A model generated the notes under the pieces. It saw only the letters and a list, made by a program, of their open reading frames with translations. It did not search any database and had not been told where the DNA came from. Shown here piece by piece: positions 1 to 8,124 of a stretch of 50,752 nucleotides of DNA. The position numbers were made by a program, and so were the translations under genes. Source of the stretch: RUG708 sp050946535 (GTDB lineage Bacteria; Bacillota; Clostridia; Peptostreptococcales; Anaerovoracaceae); contig JBMNUZ010000012.1 in NCBI GenBank assembly GCA_050946535.1, positions 1 to 50,752 of the forward strand. The letters run 5' to 3'. Position 1 is the first letter of the stretch. Every line of letters begins with the position of its first letter.

Positions 1-134
1 AGTCAGCAATAGGGTGCTGCCGTAGGAAAAAGTACTAATCCACAGCGTCTACACAGAAGTATACAGAGAAATTCAAAGAAAGGAAAATGTGGAGAACTTC
101 CCTATGAGTTCAATATACAAGGAAAAAGAGTTTT

Positions 135-1862
135 ATGAAAAGGAAATTTATTTCTGTATTTCTAGTCCTGTGCATGGTGCTTGCATTTATGCCAGCTACT
201 TTCGCAGCAGATACCGGTGGCTACATTTTCAGCATTGATGGTGTTGAAGATCAGATGGCAGTTGGTGTTTGGGACAACGATGCCGCTGCTACCTTGACAG
301 GTACAACTGGTGCACAGGCGTACAGCAATGCTTTGATTCTTATCACTGTCACCGGTCCTGATGGCGCAAATCCTCAGATTATAGCAAATGACGGTACGAA
401 TGATTACAATTTGGCGGAAACCGGTGCATGGGGACCTTCGACAGGATTTGCCGTTTCTGAGACGACAAATAATGTAACACCGCTGAAACTATGCTTTGAT
501 AAAGTCGGCGAGTACACTGCAACATTCAAGCTGGTAGATGTCTCTAATGATAATGCCGTTATTACTGAAGGCTCAAAGACAATCAACGTAGTAGTCCCGG
601 CTGTAAACGGTGTGTCAGTTGTTGACGGGACGGACGGATATACACCTGTTACGAGACCTGTTGCTGGTCAGAAGCTGACAGCTAATATCGATACTAACGT
701 AGGAACCATCGGTTCATATCCAGTAAATGCTAATGCTCATTACACCTGGCACTATGAAGGCAGCGACGCAGTACTGGGCACTGATCCTGTCTACACTGTA
801 ACATCTGACAATGTAGGTAAGGTTCTTTGTGTTGATGTAACAGTTGACGGTTATAATGGCAATGCGACTTGGAAAGCTTCCGATGCAACTGCTGCCGGCT
901 ACACCATTACTCTTGATCCGAACGGCGGTACTGTTTCACCAGCAACTATGACAACTGTCGACAACAAGCTTTCAGGTTCTCTTCCACTTGCTATCAGAGG
1001 CGGCTATATATTTGACGGCTGGTTCACTGCTGCAAAAGGCGGCACACAGATCACTGCTGATACCGTATTTACCGGAGATACTACTATCTACGCACAGTGG
1101 AGTGCTATCAGCAATCCTGCTGTCAGCAAATATACCCTGACTTTTGAGACAAACGGCGGCAGCGATGTAAAAGCAGTCACCAAGGCTGAAAACTCTGTGA
1201 TCGATCTGTCCGAGTATACCACTACAAAAGAAGGTTATACTTTCGAAGGCTGGTATTCTGACGCCGATCTCACCCAGAAGGTGACGTCCGTAACGCTCAA
1301 TGCCGACACGACAGTTTACGCTAAGTGGACGGAAAACAATGAAAATCCGTTTGCCGATGTAAATACTGACGACTACTTCTACGATGCGGTTATGTGGGCA
1401 GTCGGAAATGGAATCACAGAAGGTACCAGCGAAACTACATTCAGCCCGGATGCTTCCTGCACTCGTGCCGAAATGGTTACATTACTCTGGCGTGCCAGCG
1501 GTTCCCCTGAGGCAAATGCTGAGAACCCATTTACCGATGTATCATCTGATGCATACTACTATGATGCAGTTATGTGGGCAGTCGAGAATGGCATTACCGT
1601 GGGCACCAGCGAGACTACATTTAGTCCGGATCTTGTTGTTACACGCGGTCAGGCTGTAACCTTCCTTTATCGTCAGGCAGGTTCTCCGGCTGTCAGCGGC
1701 AACAGCTTCACTGATGTAGATTCTGATGACTATTATGCAGACGCAGTGTCATGGGCTGCCAGTGAGAATATAACTGTCGGTACAGGCGATAATAAATTCA
1801 GCCCTGAAGCGGACTGCACCAGAGCGCAGATCGTGTCATTTATGTATCGTCAGGCGAAGTAA
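135..1862 (+). CDS. SLH-domain cell-surface protein with InlB-type repeats
   Basis: 575 aa. Residues 1-24 form a signal peptide (basic MKRK, hydrophobic core, AFA cleavage site). The middle is beta-rich. Two Listeria/Bacteroides-type (InlB B) repeats follow at about 253-323 and 333-399, each of the form TxxPNGG...GYxFxGWxxxAxxxxxxTxxxxxxTxYAxW. Three SLH modules fill about 402-575 (FADVNTDDYFYDAVMWA, FTDVSSDAYYYDAVMWA, FTDVDSDDYYADAVSWA), each with a TRAE/TRGQ/TRAQ element. SLH triplets normally anchor proteins non-covalently to pyruvylated wall polymer, so this is probably an S-layer-associated adhesin or scaffold; the ligand is unknown. A purine-rich AAGGAAAAAGAG lies just before the ATG. 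It is monocistronic, closed by the terminator at 1961. Confidence 0.9.
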   Translation: MKRKFISVFLVLCMVLAFMPATFAADTGGYIFSIDGVEDQMAVGVWDNDAAATLTGTTGAQAYSNALILITVTGPDGANPQIIANDGTNDYNLAETGAWGPSTGFAVSETTNNVTPLKLCFDKVGEYTATFKLVDVSNDNAVITEGSKTINVVVPAVNGVSVVDGTDGYTPVTRPVAGQKLTANIDTNVGTIGSYPVNANAHYTWHYEGSDAVLGTDPVYTVTSDNVGKVLCVDVTVDGYNGNATWKASDATAAGYTITLDPNGGTVSPATMTTVDNKLSGSLPLAIRGGYIFDGWFTAAKGGTQITADTVFTGDTTIYAQWSAISNPAVSKYTLTFETNGGSDVKAVTKAENSVIDLSEYTTTKEGYTFEGWYSDADLTQKVTSVTLNADTTVYAKWTENNENPFADVNTDDYFYDAVMWAVGNGITEGTSETTFSPDASCTRAEMVTLLWRASGSPEANAENPFTDVSSDAYYYDAVMWAVENGITVGTSETTFSPDLVVTRGQAVTFLYRQAGSPAVSGNSFTDVDSDDYYADAVSWAASENITVGTGDNKFSPEADCTRAQIVSFMYRQAK

Positions 1863-1960
1863 TTCACGATATCTTATAATTTAAGTAAGGGAATAAAAAG
1901 GGGTACCGCTTTGCGGTAAGCCTTGCGCACATGCGCTGGAAATTTTTCATGTGTATCTTT

Positions 1961-1996
1961 GACCGCTTGCCTTCCTGGCAGGCGGTCTTTTTCTTT
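1961..1996 (+). terminator. Rho-independent terminator of the SLH gene
   Basis: An 11-bp stem (GACCGCTTGCC with GGCAGGCGGTC, one G-T wobble) and a 5-nt loop are followed directly by TTTTTCTTT. It lies about 100 bases after the SLH stop codon. Confidence 0.9.
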
Positions 1997-2170
1997 ACGC
2001 CAGTAAAAAAATCAGGGGATATCATGTACGCAATAAAAGCGGACAAGCTACGTGTAATACTATTTCAGCCTTCGTCTGTCACTCCGGCTGGAAGCTGCCC
2101 AGCAGAGAAATCTTGCAGAAAAGAGCGGCACAGTGCGGCAGCCGGCGGAAAAGGCGGAGGAATTCTGAAT

Positions 2171-2416
2171 GTGAATGACAGTGAAAAAGATTACTGTTAC
2201 AATATGTACGACGGATTTGTACTCACGATTTCCATCTCATCTGCGGAAAGCCTGACCGTGGAAAAACTTGCGCGGCCCATACATATCCAGTATGGCGGCG
2301 AACGAATCTGGTTTCTTGAAAGAATTGACAGAAATCTTTCTTGCCCTTTGAAAGAACAGATTGAAATCGGTTCCCGTTCTCTGAAAGAGCAGAGGGAAAC
2401 GGGCCTTGTCCTCTGA
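2171..2416 (+). CDS. Doubtful small ORF ending in 11-residue repeats
   Basis: A GTG codon at 2171 sits about 10 bases after GGCGGAGG and opens an 81-aa frame. Its last third is three 11-residue units (LERIDRNLSCP, LKEQIEIGSRS, LKEQRETGLVL) matching a 33-bp DNA tandem repeat. I recognise no family. The frame is open further upstream, back through the SLH terminator, which argues that openness here is partly chance. It is listed because it is the only translatable element with a ribosome site in the 696-base gap between the SLH gene and ispE; the rest of that gap shows only the terminator and the ispE promoter. Confidence 0.25.
   Translation: MNDSEKDYCYNMYDGFVLTISISSAESLTVEKLARPIHIQYGGERIWFLERIDRNLSCPLKEQIEIGSRSLKEQRETGLVL
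2315..2413 (+). repeat. 33-bp imperfect tandem repeat, three units
   Basis: Units begin at 2315, 2348 and 2381, built around TTGAAAGAAcAGAttGAAAtCGG-like sequence; the second and third are closest. A decayed fourth copy (CTCTGAAAAAACTGG) starts at about 2411. The period is a multiple of three and in phase with the small frame starting at 2171. Confidence 0.55.
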
Positions 2417-2505
2417 AAAAACTGGCGGGATGAAAAACGATCAGCTTTCATGACTGTAGATTTTACCGGTTTGAGGCGTTCCGCCATGCTAAGTGGTGTT
2501 TCTTG

Positions 2506-2533
2506 TTTACATCGGCTGAGGTGCGTGTAAAAT
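2506..2533 (+). promoter_or_regulatory. Promoter of ispE
   Basis: TTTACA (2506-2511), a 16-nt spacer and TAAAAT (2528-2533) lie just upstream of the ispE ribosome site. Predicted transcription start is near 2540, leaving a very short leader. Confidence 0.5.
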
Positions 2534-2558
2534 ATATACGATACGGAGGTAATTATCT

Positions 2559-3482
2559 TTGGATTCGATAGCATTAAAAACATATGCAAAGATAAATCTT
2601 GCTCTTGATGTTACTGGCGTAAGGGAGGACGGCTATCATCTCGTAAGAATGGTCATGCAGTCCGTGGATCTTTACGACGAAATGCGTGTCAGACTTGTCG
2701 ATCATAACGTACAGCCTGAGCCGGTCGCACTTAAATGCGATAAGTATTATGTGCCAAGAGACAGCAGAAATACGGCTGTAAAGGCGGCTGAGGCCGTCAT
2801 GAAAACATGTCAGGGAGCTTTCGGAGGATCCGGCGTCCGTATCGATATCAAGAAAAACATTCCAGTATCCGCGGGACTCGCAGGAGGCAGTTCCAACGCG
2901 GCCGGCGTTATAGTCGCGCTGAACAGTCTTCTCGGACTCGGCATGACGCTCGACGAAATGTGCGGAATAGGGGCAGGTATCGGTACCGACATACCGTTCT
3001 GTATAATGACTCTTGCAGCCGATCCGAAATGGAATATACCAGGCGGGTCCACATGTGCCCTTGCAGAAGGCATAGGAGAAGTACTGACTCCCGTCAGATC
3101 TGTAAACGCGTGGGCCGTTCTGGCCAAACCGAAGCTCAGCATATCGACGCCTCTCGTTTACAAGGCTCTGGACAGCCTGGATTCGTACAGTCATCCGGAT
3201 GTCGACAGCGTCGTGCACGGTCTTTTCGAGGGCAATCTGCAGCTGGTTCAGAAAGGCATGGGAAATGTCTTCGAAAACGTCACGCTGGTGGAGCATCCCG
3301 AGGTTGCAGAGCTGAAGCAGACGATGCTCAGGTACAACGATACCATGACGCTTATGAGCGGTACCGGCCCGACAGTCTATTCACTGTTCGGGAGCAAGCG
3401 CAAGGCCGCAAACACGTATTATCAGCTCAGCAAAGAACTGAAGGAAAGCGGAGCTTCCGTATTCATGGCCGCTGCTCTTTAG
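2559..3482 (+). CDS. ispE: 4-diphosphocytidyl-2-C-methyl-D-erythritol kinase
   Basis: 307 aa, close to family length. IspE is a cytoplasmic GHMP kinase that phosphorylates CDP-methylerythritol at the 2-hydroxyl in the non-mevalonate isoprenoid pathway. Visible motifs: the N-terminal AKINLALDVTG with K11 (catalytic Lys position), the ATP-binding glycine loop PVSAGLAGGSSNAAG at about 102-116, GIGTDIPF with D144 (catalytic Asp position), and the C-terminal MSGTGPTVYSLF loop. The start is TTG at 2559, chosen because CGGAGGT ends 8 bases before it and the next in-frame ATG would remove the conserved N-terminus. The PIN-like gene follows 43 bases later on the same strand, probably co-transcribed. 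Confidence 0.95.
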   Translation: MDSIALKTYAKINLALDVTGVREDGYHLVRMVMQSVDLYDEMRVRLVDHNVQPEPVALKCDKYYVPRDSRNTAVKAAEAVMKTCQGAFGGSGVRIDIKKNIPVSAGLAGGSSNAAGVIVALNSLLGLGMTLDEMCGIGAGIGTDIPFCIMTLAADPKWNIPGGSTCALAEGIGEVLTPVRSVNAWAVLAKPKLSISTPLVYKALDSLDSYSHPDVDSVVHGLFEGNLQLVQKGMGNVFENVTLVEHPEVAELKQTMLRYNDTMTLMSGTGPTVYSLFGSKRKAANTYYQLSKELKESGASVFMAAAL

Positions 3483-3525
3483 CATCAGGCCATGCAAAAT
3501 CAATTGAAAGGAGGTGAGAAGAGAA

Positions 3526-4938
3526 ATGGCAACATACCTTATAGACTATGAAAACGTCAATAAAGATGGCCTCAACGGAGTTTCAAAACTGACCGAAAAG
3601 GACAGAGTCATAATTTTCTACAGCGAACGTGCTGACAGGATGACGTTCGGTCTTCACAGACGCCTCAACGAAACCAAAGCTCAGATAGAGTACAAGAAGG
3701 TCGATGTCGGCGGACACAACGCCCTCGATTTCCAGCTGGCGACTTACCTCGGCTTTCTGATCGCGAACGACAGTTCGGAGGAATACTGCGTCGTAAGCAA
3801 CGACAGAGGTTTTGAGTATCTGACAGGTTTCTGGAGAAAGCCTCAGTACGACGTGTGTCTAGCACGCGAAATCGCATACAGCCCGCAGGCGGAGGAAAGG
3901 CGCGAGGAGCGCCGCCAGGCGAGGAAACAGAAGAAACTCGATACGGCTGCAGGAAGTGAAGGCGAGGAGAACGGTCTGGCCGGAAAAACGCCGGCGTACA
4001 GCGATGCCGCGAACGACGGCTCATCCGAATATCAGCCGGATATGCCTGCCGTGGAGAATATCTCCGATTACGTTCATTCGAAATCTGCTGAATATTCTGA
4101 AAAGAGAAACGGCGCGAGAGAAACCGGAAAGGCTTCAGTTACCCCGCTTCGCAGCGAAAATGGTTTCACCGCGGCAAAGAGCGACACGGAAAAGTTCGAT
4201 GCGGCATTCGGAGCTCAGGAATCTGAGGAAAAGACGAATATCGTATTTATCGGACGTCACGAAACAAGCCTGACGAAGTCCGGAAACAACAGACACGCAG
4301 CCGCAAAGCATGAAAACGCTGAAAAGAAAATTCAGAAATCCGCAGGATCGCGTGAGGAAAAGCCGGAGAACGCCGAAAAAGAAGCTGCAGAGGCTTCTGC
4401 AGAAAAACACGACGAAAGCAAGTTCTGGTTCAGAAACGGCGGACAGAAAGATAATTCCGAAAACCGCGAAGAAGAGCAGAACAAAAATAATTCTGAAAAA
4501 ACGGCTGAGACAGCCGGTCCCGACAAGACGCAGAAGAAAGCGGATGATTCCTCAGAGACAAAAGATGCGTCCGGTCACGAAAATGTGCCGAAAGAGGCTT
4601 CTGAGAAAGAAGAAGACAGTCAGAAAAAGGCTGCACACAAGCACAATAGCGGCAAAAGACGCGGAGGACGGGGGACACCGCGCAAAAGGACGCTTACTCC
4701 TGAAGAGGAGAAACGCATAAAAGAAGTCAGGGAAAACGTCGACGTTTCGCACGTAAGCGGCGAAAGCCTGACGGATACGGACTACAAGAATATCGCGGCG
4801 TATATCAATAAGTACAAGACAAAGCAGGGCGTAAACAACGCTCTTGTGAGGAGATTCGGCAATCAGAGAGCCGGCGAGATCTATCAGATGATCAAACCGA
4901 TGCTCAAGGATAAGAAGAGCAGGAATAATCACAGATGA
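3526..4938 (+). CDS. PIN/NYN-like domain protein with long charged tail
   Basis: 470 aa. Residues 1-115 resemble PIN/NYN-fold nucleases: DYENV (D7, N10), NALDFQLATYLG (D68) and SNDRGF (D93) supply the acidic cluster such folds use to hold a metal, so an RNase role is plausible but unproven. Residues about 125-395 are low-complexity, rich in Glu, Lys, Ala, Ser and Asn, probably disordered. The last 70 residues are basic and helical (VNNALVRRFGNQRAGEIYQMIKPM), perhaps a nucleic-acid or partner contact. ATG 3526 is preferred over the in-frame GTG at 3514, which lies inside the ribosome site AAAGGAGGTGAG. The 3' end overlaps the convergent ATPase gene by 10 bases. Confidence 0.75.
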   Translation: MATYLIDYENVNKDGLNGVSKLTEKDRVIIFYSERADRMTFGLHRRLNETKAQIEYKKVDVGGHNALDFQLATYLGFLIANDSSEEYCVVSNDRGFEYLTGFWRKPQYDVCLAREIAYSPQAEERREERRQARKQKKLDTAAGSEGEENGLAGKTPAYSDAANDGSSEYQPDMPAVENISDYVHSKSAEYSEKRNGARETGKASVTPLRSENGFTAAKSDTEKFDAAFGAQESEEKTNIVFIGRHETSLTKSGNNRHAAAKHENAEKKIQKSAGSREEKPENAEKEAAEASAEKHDESKFWFRNGGQKDNSENREEEQNKNNSEKTAETAGPDKTQKKADDSSETKDASGHENVPKEASEKEEDSQKKAAHKHNSGKRRGGRGTPRKRTLTPEEEKRIKEVRENVDVSHVSGESLTDTDYKNIAAYINKYKTKQGVNNALVRRFGNQRAGEIYQMIKPMLKDKKSRNNHR

Positions 4939-5699
4939 TGCGGACTGTTCCTGAGCATTTCATATGTTCCGGGGCTGATGTCGTAGAGGCTGTCTATATA
5001 TGTGCCTGAAAAGATTTCTGCCGGAGTGCCAGTGTTGTCAACACGGTGGTCTTTGAGGCACATTATTATATCGGATATGCGTTCAGCCAGGAAAAGTTCG
5101 TGGAGGCTCATGATGACGACGGTACCTCTTTCAGATGCGAGGCGCCTCAGGGTGTCCATGAGCTCGAGCTGATACCTTATGTCGAGAAACGATGTTGGTT
5201 CGTCGAGAACGAGTATATCCGACTCCTGCGCTTCTGCCCGTGCGATCATCACACGCTGCTTCTGCCCGTCGCTGAGAGTCATGAAATCTCTGTCGGCCAG
5301 GCCGGTTATTCCGGACGCTTTCATAGCTCTGTCAGCAGCCGCATGATCTTCGTCAGAAAGCAGCCCGAAAGAGCCTGTATACGGATACCGGCCCGTTTCG
5401 ACGACGTCGCGGCACGTCATCATATCGGTTTTGATCCGTTCTGTCAGAAGGACGGCGACGGCTCTGGCCATATCCTTTCTGTCCATCTCGGTCGTTTTCC
5501 GGCCGCCTATATATACGGAACCGGATATTGCGGGCAGATGACCGGTTATCGTTTTCAGAATGGTTGATTTTCCGGCCCCGTTAGGGCCGATCAGGGTCAG
5601 TATCTGGCCTTTCTCAAGTTTAATATTTATATCTTTTATGAGCGGTCTTCCTCCGTATCCTGCGGAGAGGCCGCTTATTTCAAAAAATGAATTTTTCAT
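4929..5699 (-). CDS. FecE/BtuD-type ABC transporter ATPase
   Basis: 256 aa, cytoplasmic. Walker A GPNGAGKST at 38-46, Q-loop region, signature LSDGQKQR, Walker B ILVLDEPTSFLD and a switch His in MSLHEL are all present. LSDGQ in place of LSGGQ is a known variant in heme and siderophore importers. Family knowledge: these ATPases drive FecCD-type permeases importing iron-siderophore, heme or cobalamin. It is the last gene of the B12-riboswitch operon, separated from its permease by 142 bases of tandem repeat rather than the usual overlap. Its ribosome site (GAAGTGAAGAGAAA before the ATG) is weak and built from the last repeat unit. Confidence 0.92.
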   Translation of the reverse strand: MKNSFFEISGLSAGYGGRPLIKDINIKLEKGQILTLIGPNGAGKSTILKTITGHLPAISGSVYIGGRKTTEMDRKDMARAVAVLLTERIKTDMMTCRDVVETGRYPYTGSFGLLSDEDHAAADRAMKASGITGLADRDFMTLSDGQKQRVMIARAEAQESDILVLDEPTSFLDIRYQLELMDTLRRLASERGTVVIMSLHELFLAERISDIIMCLKDHRVDNTGTPAEIFSGTYIDSLYDISPGTYEMLRNSPHHL

Positions 5700-5707
5700 T
5701 TTCTCTT

Positions 5708-5857
5708 CACTTCAGTTGTTGTCACTTCGGTTTTAGTCGCTCCGGTTCTCGTCACTTCAGTTCCCGTCGCTCCGGTTATAGTCATTCCTGTTTCCGTCAC
5801 TTCGGTTCTTATTACGGCGGTTCACGTCACTTCTGTTTCAATCAGTTCCCTTCAGGA
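5708..5857. repeat. 15-bp tandem repeat between permease and ATPase genes
   Basis: About ten units at exact 15-base spacing start at 5708, 5723, 5738, 5753, 5768, 5783, 5798, 5813, 5828 and 5843. On the + strand the consensus is roughly CaCTTCgGTTctcGT; on the coding minus strand it is AACcGAAGTGACgag. The last unit reaches into the permease stop codon. In the minus-strand frame that ends with the TGA overlapping the ATPase ATG, the units read as a T-E-V-T-x pentapeptide repeat, interrupted by one TGA. Confidence 0.85.
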
Positions 5858-6867
5858 CGCCGGAGCATTACAGCGATTACGACAGGTGCGCCGAAAACGG
5901 CTGTCACGGTGCTTATGCTCAGTTCTACAGGAGCAAACATAGTGCGGGCCAGAAGGTCGCAGAAAAGGCAGAAAATGCTGCCGCCGAGGAAGCATGCCGG
6001 AATGATGACTAGCGGTTTCGACGTGCGGAACAGGAACCGGATTATCTGAGGCACGGCGATTCCGACGAACGAGACGGGTCCGGCGAACGCAGTCACGCAT
6101 GCTGAGAGCATGCTGCTGATGATTATGAGTGCCACGCGGAAAAGCTTTATATTGACGCCCATGCTCGCGGCGTAAGCTTCTCCCATGAGATAGGCAGAAA
6201 CGGGCTTTGAGAGGAGAAATGCGGCAAAGGCTGAAACTGCGGTCACGACGGCCATCACTTTGACGTTTTCCATCGTCGTTCCGCTGAAGCTTCCCTGCGA
6301 CCAGTTGTGCAGATTAACGATGTCGCTGTCGTCGGCGAACGTCACGACGAATTCTGTCACGGCGTTGCAGATGTAGCCGATCATGATGCCGCATATCACG
6401 AGCATTGACATGCGTTTTATGCGGCGGCTCGCGAGCATTACGAAAAACATGCAGGCGAGAGATCCGGCGAATGCGGCCGCGATCATGCCGGCCGAATTCA
6501 TCACGATGGAATGTGTCATGAGCACGCACATGCATATAGCTACCGTGAGCTTGGCTCCGGATGAAATGCCGAGGACGAATGGCCCGGCGAGCGGATTGTG
6601 AAAGAACGTCTGCAGGAGATATCCGGAGAGAGCGAGTGCTCCTCCGAGGATCAGCGCCGCAAGAGCTCTGGGAAGCCTGAGATCCATGACGATGTCCCGC
6701 GTTTCCGTACTTCCTCCTCCGGCGAACAGTACCGGATACAGATCGCTGAATGAGAGATTTACGCTTCCAATGCAGATATTTGCCGCAAAAAATACGAACA
6801 GCAATACGGACAGAATGATGAAGCATGTCAGCCATCTTTTTCTTCTGTGATCGGTATTGCTGTTCAT
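5842..6867 (-). CDS. FecCD/BtuC-family ABC transporter permease
   Basis: 341 aa with about ten hydrophobic segments, the usual size for the family. Characteristic elements: LRLPRALAALILGGALALSG near 65-85, NPLAGPFVLGISSGAKL, and the late loop FAGPVSFVGIAVPQIIRFL followed by a C-terminal helix ending MLRRPEGN. The fold transports metal-chelate substrates (siderophore, heme, cobalamin) through the inner membrane with the neighbouring ATPase. It starts 18 bases after the substrate-binding protein stop, in the same minus-strand operon. The C-terminus looks complete, so the repeats beyond it are not needed to complete the protein. Confidence 0.92.
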   Translation of the reverse strand: MNSNTDHRRKRWLTCFIILSVLLFVFFAANICIGSVNLSFSDLYPVLFAGGGSTETRDIVMDLRLPRALAALILGGALALSGYLLQTFFHNPLAGPFVLGISSGAKLTVAICMCVLMTHSIVMNSAGMIAAAFAGSLACMFFVMLASRRIKRMSMLVICGIMIGYICNAVTEFVVTFADDSDIVNLHNWSQGSFSGTTMENVKVMAVVTAVSAFAAFLLSKPVSAYLMGEAYAASMGVNIKLFRVALIIISSMLSACVTAFAGPVSFVGIAVPQIIRFLFRTSKPLVIIPACFLGGSIFCLFCDLLARTMFAPVELSISTVTAVFGAPVVIAVMLRRPEGN

Positions 6868-6885
6868 TTCATTGACCTCTGTATA

Positions 6886-8124
6886 TTACTTCAGCTTTTT
6901 CAGATATGTGAGACTGCTGTCCGGAACATCATGGTCGGTTATGATGCTGTGGAAGTCGGCGGTGATCGTGCCTGCTTCCATCGATGCCTGGTACATATTC
7001 TGGGATGTGCACCACACGTTGCCGCTCTTTACGGCTTTGAAATTCTTCAGAGAAGGAGCTTTTTTCAATAAATCGTCTATAGACGATACGCTTCCTTCGA
7101 TTGCACTGTTGTACACGAGAATGTCAGCGTCGTGCGCACGTTTGTAGAATTCCTCTATGGACAGTGTCGTCGTAGACGTATGTTTTCCGTCTGTAAGGTC
7201 ATCAGGAATATATTTACCGCCTGCAGCAGCGATCATCTCCGGGACATAATCGTCTGACTTTCGTACACTCGCTGCTCCGTTTGAATTGACAGAGAAATAG
7301 GCCACGGTGCATTTCTCTGATTCTGAACTGCCGGAGCTGCCGGACGCCGCTTCTTCGTACTGTTTTTTCTGATCGTTATAAGCACTTTCAGCTTCAGACT
7401 CATGTCCGGTTATGGCGCCGTAGAGTTTTATCCATTCGGTGCGCCCGAGAGGATGTGTCTCATAGCTCGAGTGATCCACGATGACCGGAATGCCGGTTTC
7501 GATGAGCTTTTCACGCACTTCCGGCGTGTGAAGTATCATGGTATTTTCGATGGCGAGATCGCATCCTCCGTCGAGAAGCAGCTCGTAGTCGGGAGTGTTG
7601 TATTTGCCGGCGTACGACATGCGGCCTTCTTTCATGGCTTCTGCTGCTTCAGATATATACCAGTTTTCTTCTTTTTCGCCGCTGAAATCGATCGTATCTA
7701 CTGCATCCATAGACGCGAACATGTCCATCGCTGCCGAAGCGGCGAGATAAATGTGTTCGACGGGCTGCTGCAGCACGACGATATCACTGTCGAGATCGGG
7801 CGGCGCGGATGCTCCTTCGGGAACGGCCAGATACCTCGTGCCGTCTGATATATTGATCAGTTTATATCCGTTTTCGTAGTCATATATGCTGAACTGTTCT
7901 GCATAATCGGTCTTTTCTTCCTTCTGAAACGTCAGCGAGGAACTGATGTCCCGGTCAGTTGACAGATTGTCCGCGGAATTTGAGCCGTACGAGGACGTCT
8001 GTCCTTCCTGAGAGGAGGAACCGGCAGAATCGCTGGCGTTCTGAGAGCCGCATGCACCGAGTGATACAGCTAAGACGAATGACAGAAGCATCAGACCGAT
8101 CGATTTGAATCTGAAGGTTTTCAT
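6886..8124 (-). CDS. ABC transporter substrate-binding lipoprotein (FepB/BtuF/TroA-like)
   Basis: 412 aa. Lipoprotein signal with lipobox LGAC (acylated Cys25), then a Ser/Gly-rich spacer. The rest looks like a class III binding protein, two lobes joined by a helix, with QQPVEHIYLAASAAMDMF, DLAIENTMILHTPEVREKL and IPVIVDHSSYETHPLGRTEW. Such proteins deliver siderophores, heme or corrinoids to FecCD permeases; the ligand cannot be read from sequence. The gene shares the A of TGATG with the end of the upstream NEAT-like gene, so the two are translationally coupled. Confidence 0.9.
   Translation of the reverse strand: MKTFRFKSIGLMLLSFVLAVSLGACGSQNASDSAGSSSQEGQTSSYGSNSADNLSTDRDISSSLTFQKEEKTDYAEQFSIYDYENGYKLINISDGTRYLAVPEGASAPPDLDSDIVVLQQPVEHIYLAASAAMDMFASMDAVDTIDFSGEKEENWYISEAAEAMKEGRMSYAGKYNTPDYELLLDGGCDLAIENTMILHTPEVREKLIETGIPVIVDHSSYETHPLGRTEWIKLYGAITGHESEAESAYNDQKKQYEEAASGSSGSSESEKCTVAYFSVNSNGAASVRKSDDYVPEMIAAAGGKYIPDDLTDGKHTSTTTLSIEEFYKRAHDADILVYNSAIEGSVSSIDDLLKKAPSLKNFKAVKSGNVWCTSQNMYQASMEAGTITADFHSIITDHDVPDSSLTYLKKLK

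Noticed and set aside
1..134. Possible riboswitch tail before the SLH gene
   Set aside because: The fragment is cut by the window edge and shows no conserved core I can name.
2807..3517. Arg/Ser-rich open frame inside ispE
   Set aside because: A shadow of ispE in another frame; low-complexity Arg-rich composition and no start signal.
3956..4720. Several Lys/Arg-rich frames within the PIN-like gene tail
   Set aside because: Alternative readings of a purine-rich repetitive coding stretch; no ribosome sites.
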